From Vicia villosa (lineage: Eukaryota > Streptophyta > Magnoliopsida > Fabales > Fabaceae): 64,000 nt of DNA. The notes beneath the pieces are model-generated. The model did not search any database. It was not told the origin of the DNA and saw only the letters and a list, made by a program, of their open reading frames with translations. The position numbers and the translations under genes were made by a program. Below, in pieces: positions 58,544-64,000 of this stretch (position 1 is the stretch's first letter; every line of letters begins with the position of its first letter). Location of the stretch: contig NC_081186.1 in NCBI RefSeq assembly GCF_029867415.1, positions 107,869,381 through 107,933,380 on the forward strand, given 5' to 3'.

Positions 58544-58822
58544 CTCCCTCCGGTTTTTATTCTAAGTCGTTTTAGACTTTTCACACATATTAAGAAAAAT
58601 AATAATTGTTGTATGAAAATGAAAAATCATGAAGATTTTTACAAAATTATCCTTCATTAATGACATGTGGAAGATAAATTCATATAATTGAAAGGAGAGA
58701 GAATAATAAATATTTAAGAATATAATAGGAAAAATAACATTAATTATTTATTGGAATTGTAAAACGACTTATATTTAAATACAATTTTTTTCAAAACGAC
58801 TTATAATAAAAAACGGAGGGAA
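58544..58822. mobile_element. Stowaway (Tc1/mariner) MITE
   Basis: The ends CTCCCTCCGGTTTTTATTCT and its inverse (AATAAAAAACGGAGGGAA) are flanked by TA dinucleotides (58542-58543 and 58823-58824), the Stowaway signature. It abuts the hAT-like MITE directly. Confidence 0.85.
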
Positions 58823-58824
58823 TA

Positions 58825-60112
58825 TTAAAATACATTTTATGGAATGGGGCGTTACTCATTATATCTCATGTCTTACTCACACTCATGTGAAATTTTAAAA
58901 ATACTCTCTTTTAAAAATACTCTCTCCGACCATAATTATAAACAAAAATAACTACTTTTCCAGATGATTAAGAAATGTACAAGTGCTATTAATTTTCTTA
59001 ATTTTATGTGCAAACAAAGTAAACTTTATTATAATATCTTTTATATTTAATGAATCAACTAACAACATTAAATCCTTTTGAATTAAATAAAGTTATACTT
59101 ACTAATACAAGCATTAACTAGTTTAAACTAAAATTTATTGACTTTTACTTATAAGTGACCAAGATTTAAAGGCTTTTTTAGAAAATACTCTCAAAATCCA
59201 AATGCACCAAATACAAATCAAACTCACTTTGACAACAAATCAAATCATAGCTAAATATGAGTCCAAATTTTGAAATCCAAATTAACAACATACAAAAATT
59301 GAAATTCAGATTTGCCTCAACACACCACCCACACCCAATCTCAAAACCACACAAAATTAAAGTTAAAAGGTTTGTCCAAATTTTAAAATCCAGATTATAT
59401 CATGTTATCACAAAAATAATCTCAAACATAATATTAAAATCATAACTTAGAATAGATCTTTGTTATAAAAAAAAAACATAACATATCATAAATATTTGTT
59501 AAGAAAAATAAGTAATCAAATATAATAGTTTTTTTTAATGCAGCTGAATATTAAAGACCATCACCATACTTTACTAACTTCACATTGGTGTAACAATACT
59601 CACTTGTAGCGGAAAAAAAGTTTTCAGCTGTATATAACATCAAAAAGGTAATTCAATGTCCTTAAGGAAAAGCTACAAGACATGAAAAGGGATGCAGATA
59701 CACTAAAATATGAATAACAACAACAGTTGTCTAGTGAGAGATGTATGCATGGTAAACCGTCCGGCAGAAAGAGTTAGTCCTGCATAAACAACAATTCAAA
59801 TCGCAGCTCGAAGAAGGATTCGCATTTAGTGTCTAACAGTATCTTGAACAGAATTCTCTCTTATGATTACATGGAGAAAAAAAACAACCAAAATTGGATG
59901 CATGGTAATAGCAATTAGCAAATAACCAAAGGGAATGCAATTATACGGGTTGAACTCGCAACCCTTGCATTTCTTAGAAACTAGACCTAACAAATACAAT
60001 AGAAACTCTCCCCAGTGATACTGAACTTGTATTACAAAATTGTTTCATAAGAGAAACTATCTTTAACTGAGGCAGACATTATGAAAATCAGAAGAGAACT
60101 ATATGAGGATGA
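58825..60112. other. Spacer and eIF2B-alpha 3' region
   Basis: No gene was seen. A CTCTCTCCGACC stretch at about 58919 may be one end of a decayed Stowaway-like element. The 3' UTR of the eIF2B gene lies just left of 60113. Confidence 0.45.
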
Positions 60113-63100
60113 TTATAAGTATAGCTGGATGAGTTCATCACTAACAACCGATGGAGTTAGAACGCCTAAATCTGTGAAAAGCAAAGTCAGATACTGTGGA
60201 GGAGTATAATCCCGGGCAGAGCATTCAACCTCAACCTTGGATGGAATAGGAACACCGAAATCAACTGGTCGTAGGGCAGGCGCCAAATCCTTTTGGTCGA
60301 GAGGGTAATGACGAGCAAACTGCATAGTAACACATACAGAACATGTAAGACCCTAGATTTTCGATTGTTCTTTTTTCTAGGATACATTTCATTTTTCAAC
60401 TTCCTTAATTCTCGTGATTTAGTTAACAAGGTTTATATTTAAGAGCAGAGGAAGCAACAACTGAAATATTAGATTGATAGTTGTAAGTAGTAAATAGTCA
60501 AATGCACCTTGTAGCTTTCAGCAGCCACATAAACTGGCTTATTCATACTCTTTGCAACCAACGCAATTTGATATGTTCCCATCATATTAATTATACCACC
60601 ACTTTCAACAACTCCATCTGCCCCGACAAATACCATGTCCACATCATCCATAGTATAAGCCACTGCGGAGTCTATCACAAGTTTCACGGGAACATCAAGC
60701 TTGGCCAGCTCATTGGACAACCTTAAACCTGTTCGATCTGGTCTCCCCTCTGCAAAGTTAGGTAAAACAGTTACAAAGTTTGAACCTCAAATTGGTAACA
60801 AAGAAAATGTTAGAATATAAGAAACCACATTATAATATCTTGATAGTATGTTAGAGTATCTATGATTATATAGGGTGAGTTTCTTATCTTAGAATATCTC
60901 CTAAGATCAGTTTCCGTATTACTTACGATTTATCAAGATTGGTCTCCTGATTTTGTTGATTTGTTTATTAAGGACTAGGAGTTTTGTATCCCTATAATAA
61001 CGGAATAGTGTTTTCCGTATTACAGCATAATCATATTTCTTCTTCTTTCATCTAAAACTCATAATGTAAACAGAAAACGTTGAATGAAGAGACAAATTCC
61101 CCATAGAGGGGAGACCATGTGACGTTAAGGAAATAAATGAGAGAAGACTTATTGCATGATCAAATTAGCAGGACAATAGAATTCAGAAATATAGCCCCAA
61201 CTATCCTCCACAATGCTTCTATCATTGGAAAGAACATTCTTATATTACTACCTGGAGAAAATAGATCAATTACCATGAAATTAAGATGACTGCATGAAAA
61301 GGTCCTGACTTTTGGTTTGAAACTAATATTACGAAGTCAGGAGGAGGAGTTCAATCAAAATGAAAGAGATCTCCATTAGTGATCTTGATCCTACATCTTC
61401 ATACAAATTCATAAGATATATATGGTCTGTTAGGGAAAATTTCTCAAATCATTCCCCTCTTTTTATAATATGATGGAAACATAATATTAGCCGTACGTCT
61501 CTTTCCCCTTCAAAAACGCTCCCCCAATCTCCCAAACTAGGTTAAGGCGAGGAATTTCTCTCCCCCTCCTCCCTCATAGCCCTCTCCTTATTTCCCTTTC
61601 CACCTCTTAAAAAATGCCTAAAATATGAGTCCATTTACTTGGATAGCTGTATCATCCTCACTTAACCCACTCCTAACAAACAGGTAATTTTATCGCATTA
61701 ACTGCATGTTTGGTTTACAAGTAAACATTATTTTAACCACATGCTTGTATAAAACAATCAAGTTGGCTACTATTTGAACACCATATTATTGAGTCTCAAA
61801 CCATGGTTTTTGTAGAAGTAAGAAAAATTTAGGTTTTCCACTGGACCAAACTACGATTTGTGAGCCATTATCAAAACAAGTTATAAATGTGAACCAGACA
61901 TTTTGGGATATATCCTAATATGCAAACATATACATATAGTCAAGAGTTTAGATAGAAAAAAACCTGTGCAGAATACTCGAAATCGTTTTTTATTATGTGC
62001 AGCCAATTTAAGAACTTCAAAGACAACTCTAGAAAAACCATGAACCAAAATGGTACAACCATCAAATATAAAATCTTGACTAAGCATTCCAATGACCTTA
62101 CGAGCCTGAAAAAACAAAACAAACAAATAACCAATCACACCAACAGGAGTAGAAAGATTAACAGCACAACCAACCACAAACAAACAAACAAACCTTATAG
62201 GAGATTTCCCCAAACTTGTCAGCACGCTCAATCAAGCGAGCTTTTGCAGAATTAAAGTCTTCAAACTCCAAAGCGGATGTTCTTGTAACGTATCTCATAA
62301 ACAGATCAGACGCCGCTGTCAATGAGATAGAGGTTGTATCCCATGCCTGTCAATGTAAATGTTAGATTAAATCCACATAATTCATCTTATTCTTAGCAAA
62401 TTCATCACAAAACTCAATAACTCAAATACATAAAATAAATAAATAAAAACTACCACTTCCGATTTTTCAACATTAATATTATTTATTTTTCATATCTCAT
62501 TGAGGGTTCATTTATCTGACTAAAGGGTTTATCACACATGTGCACATATGAAGCTGTCTCTATAATCAAAACAAATACAAAATTTGGTTAAACTAATATT
62601 TTTATAAACTGTCCAGAAAAGGTTGTTGAACTTGAAATAAGCCAAAAAATGATTGGCCTGTTTGAATAAACAGCTTATTTGGAGCTTATAGCACAAATGC
62701 TTATCAAAATAAGCACTTATGACAAAAGATAAAATAAATTTAAATTATTCTTATATGTGCTATAAATTGTTTTCATAAGTAATCTTTAAGAACTTATAAA
62801 AATAAGCTCAAAAAAGTTTATGAATAATGCTATAAGATGCTTTAATAAGCTCTTCCAAAGAGTGTCACAAAACTTATGGCATAATATAAGCTCAGATAAG
62901 TCGATCCAAACAAACCCTATGAATATATCATAAGCAATGTAGCATCTGCACTTCAGATTGAAAATGTATTCAGTGTCCAACAAGCATAATTGTTCGAAAC
63001 CAACACATGTGATTACATACACTCGTTTATATTAAATCATTTCCGGTGTCGACATGTCAGCATCAAAATTGTGTCATTACTTAATAGATCATAAGCTATT

Positions 63101-63586
63101 TCTATAAGTTCAAATAAACTATTCAATAACTATTCCAAACCAAACCAAACACACTCATAGTTTATACAAATTTATTGGGCGATTAAAATGGTTTCAGCAT
63201 GAAATTAAATTACAAAAAAAATAAAAAATTAAAGCAATAAAGGAGAGAAAGATGCAAACTTTGAGAGTATCAGAGGCGTTTTTGAGCTCAATTTCAAGCT
63301 GCATCATAGTGGAAGCTTTACTGGAGCTGATAACAGCGGCGAGTGCCCGAATTGCAGCGACAGCCTCGGCCAAATCGGGATGATTACGCCACCTATTGAA
63401 TTCATCAATTACGGAAAAATTGGCATCTTTATCAGTGTGTGTGTCAGTTGATGATGATGGGATGGGTTTTGTTGCGGACTGAGCCTGAGCTAGCCACTCG
63501 GTGCTGACGACGCCGAAGTGAGCTAGACGAGTTTGATAGTAGGCTGAGATTTTGGGATTCTCCATTGATGGAGCTTCACCTTCCAT
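60113..63586 (-). CDS. Translation initiation factor eIF2B subunit alpha, five exons
   Basis: Minus-strand exons: 63260-63586 (ATG at 63584-63586), 62194-62346, 61964-62105, 60508-60749, 60113-60319 (TAA). All introns are GT-AG and the frame is continuous, giving 356 residues, within the family range. The N-terminal helical part (about 1-170) includes EFNRWRNHPDLAEAVAAIRA. The C-terminal Rossmann-like half has ILVHGFSRVV, VFCTEGRPD (the residues after the joined Glu codon are G-R-P-D), MVFVGADGVVESGG and QIALVAKSMNKPVYVAAESYK. eIF2B is the guanine nucleotide exchange factor that recharges eIF2 with GTP; the alpha subunit is regulatory and dimeric. It ends in the family-typical PQYLTLLFTDLGVLTPS-like tail. 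Introns 1 and 3 hold transposon-derived DNA. Confidence 0.93.
60808..61072 (+). mobile_element. Short solo LTR in eIF2B-alpha intron 3
   Basis: 265 bp beginning TGTTAGAATATAAG and ending GTAAACA, flanked by perfect 5-bp duplications GAAAA (60803-60807 and 61073-61077). The size fits a small copia LTR or a TRIM-type element. It lies on the strand opposite to the gene. Confidence 0.78.
62655..62920. mobile_element. hAT-like MITE in eIF2B-alpha intron 1
   Basis: The ends CCTGTTTGAATAAACAGCTT and AAGTCGATCCAAACAAACCC are an imperfect inverted pair around AGCTTATTT/AATAAGCT repeats, a composition common in plant MITEs. Exact borders and target duplication not resolved. Confidence 0.55.
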
Positions 63587-64000
63587 GCGTTGTTGTTTTG
63601 GCTTGTTCAGTTGGGTTAAATCCCTAATTTAATTTTGGGATTTTCCTTTTTGAAATGGGACTCTAAAATTTTGGGTTTTTTTATTTATCAAACGAAAAGG
63701 ATTATTTTTATTAAAGTTATATTTTTATTTTTTTTAAAAAATTATGTGGAGTTCTTATATGTCATTCAAGGATACAAATTAAATGTACTTAATCATTATG
63801 TCTTGAGTTCGAACTCTAAAGACATACAATTATGTTACATTCTCTTTAGCAAGATTTTTACAACAATAATTATGATCCATACAACAATAATAAAAGCAAC
63901 CAAATTTTATTCCACATCAATCAACCTCATTGTAATCTTATATAAAATTATGTTTCTATCTCATATAATCTTTACACGTCAAAATTTCCTAAGTCTATTT
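63587..64000. other. eIF2B-alpha upstream region
   Basis: It should hold the 5' UTR and promoter of the minus-strand gene. No clear TATA box was identified and no other gene was seen. Confidence 0.5.

Noticed and set aside
61881..62231. Extended minus frame through eIF2B-alpha exon 3
   Set aside because: Only 61964-62105 fits the splice borders and the protein family; the extensions are intron.

Overview
The window is plant nuclear DNA, most likely from a cool-season legume (Fabeae or Trifolieae, such as pea, vetch, clover or medic relatives). The evidence is spliced genes with GT-AG introns, plant-specific families (FLZ zinc finger, LEA_3, type I MADS, plant ARID-PHD protein), a decayed legume-type copper amine oxidase, and legume-style retrotransposon ends, including an LTR that begins TGTCATACCCC like the Ogre-type Ty3/gypsy elements. 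It is AT-rich, gene-poor and packed with nested transposons. No operon, CRISPR array, rRNA gene or functional tRNA gene was seen.

Layout. 1-3720: decayed Ty1/copia element (minus strand) split by a 1.35-kb solo LTR with a perfect 5-bp target duplication. 3900-4699: copper amine oxidase pseudogene. 5325-8005: CACTA-type non-autonomous DNA and tandem repeats. 8199-14560: nearly complete RRM-type LINE (minus strand). 14955-15722: intronless RBR E3 ubiquitin ligase gene (minus). 17110-18070: CACTA transposase remnant. 19078-19568: two-exon FLZ zinc-finger gene (minus). 20224-22700: second copia remnant. 23126-24920: second copy of the CACTA-like family, with a small insertion inside. 28144-29088: three MITEs nested in one another. 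30095-31442: a 39-bp minisatellite ending beside a Helitron-like 3' terminus. 32706-33233: type I MADS-box gene. 33930-37415: decayed LINE (plus). 38105-42990: gypsy LTR interrupted by an Ogre-like LTR. 43390-44350: third copia remnant.

The right third is the gene-rich part. A 15-exon ARID-PHD chromatin protein gene (ARID4 type, plus, 45099-54703) is followed by a two-exon LEA_3 stress protein gene (plus, 56995-57369). Last is a five-exon translation initiation factor eIF2B alpha-subunit gene (minus, 60113-63586). Introns of these genes carry MITEs, a short solo LTR and a tandem duplication.

The host genes are unrelated housekeeping, regulatory and stress genes and do not form a functional cluster. 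I found no convincing new biological system. The most unusual items are the LINE whose RRM, ORF1 and ORF2 segments all lie in one frame separated by only two stop codons, the 1.2-kb minisatellite linked to a Helitron terminus, the three-level MITE nest, and an upstream reading frame that stops 3 nt before the ARID4 start codon. Exon borders were read by eye from splice consensus and frame continuity. Family names rest on motif recognition without database searches.
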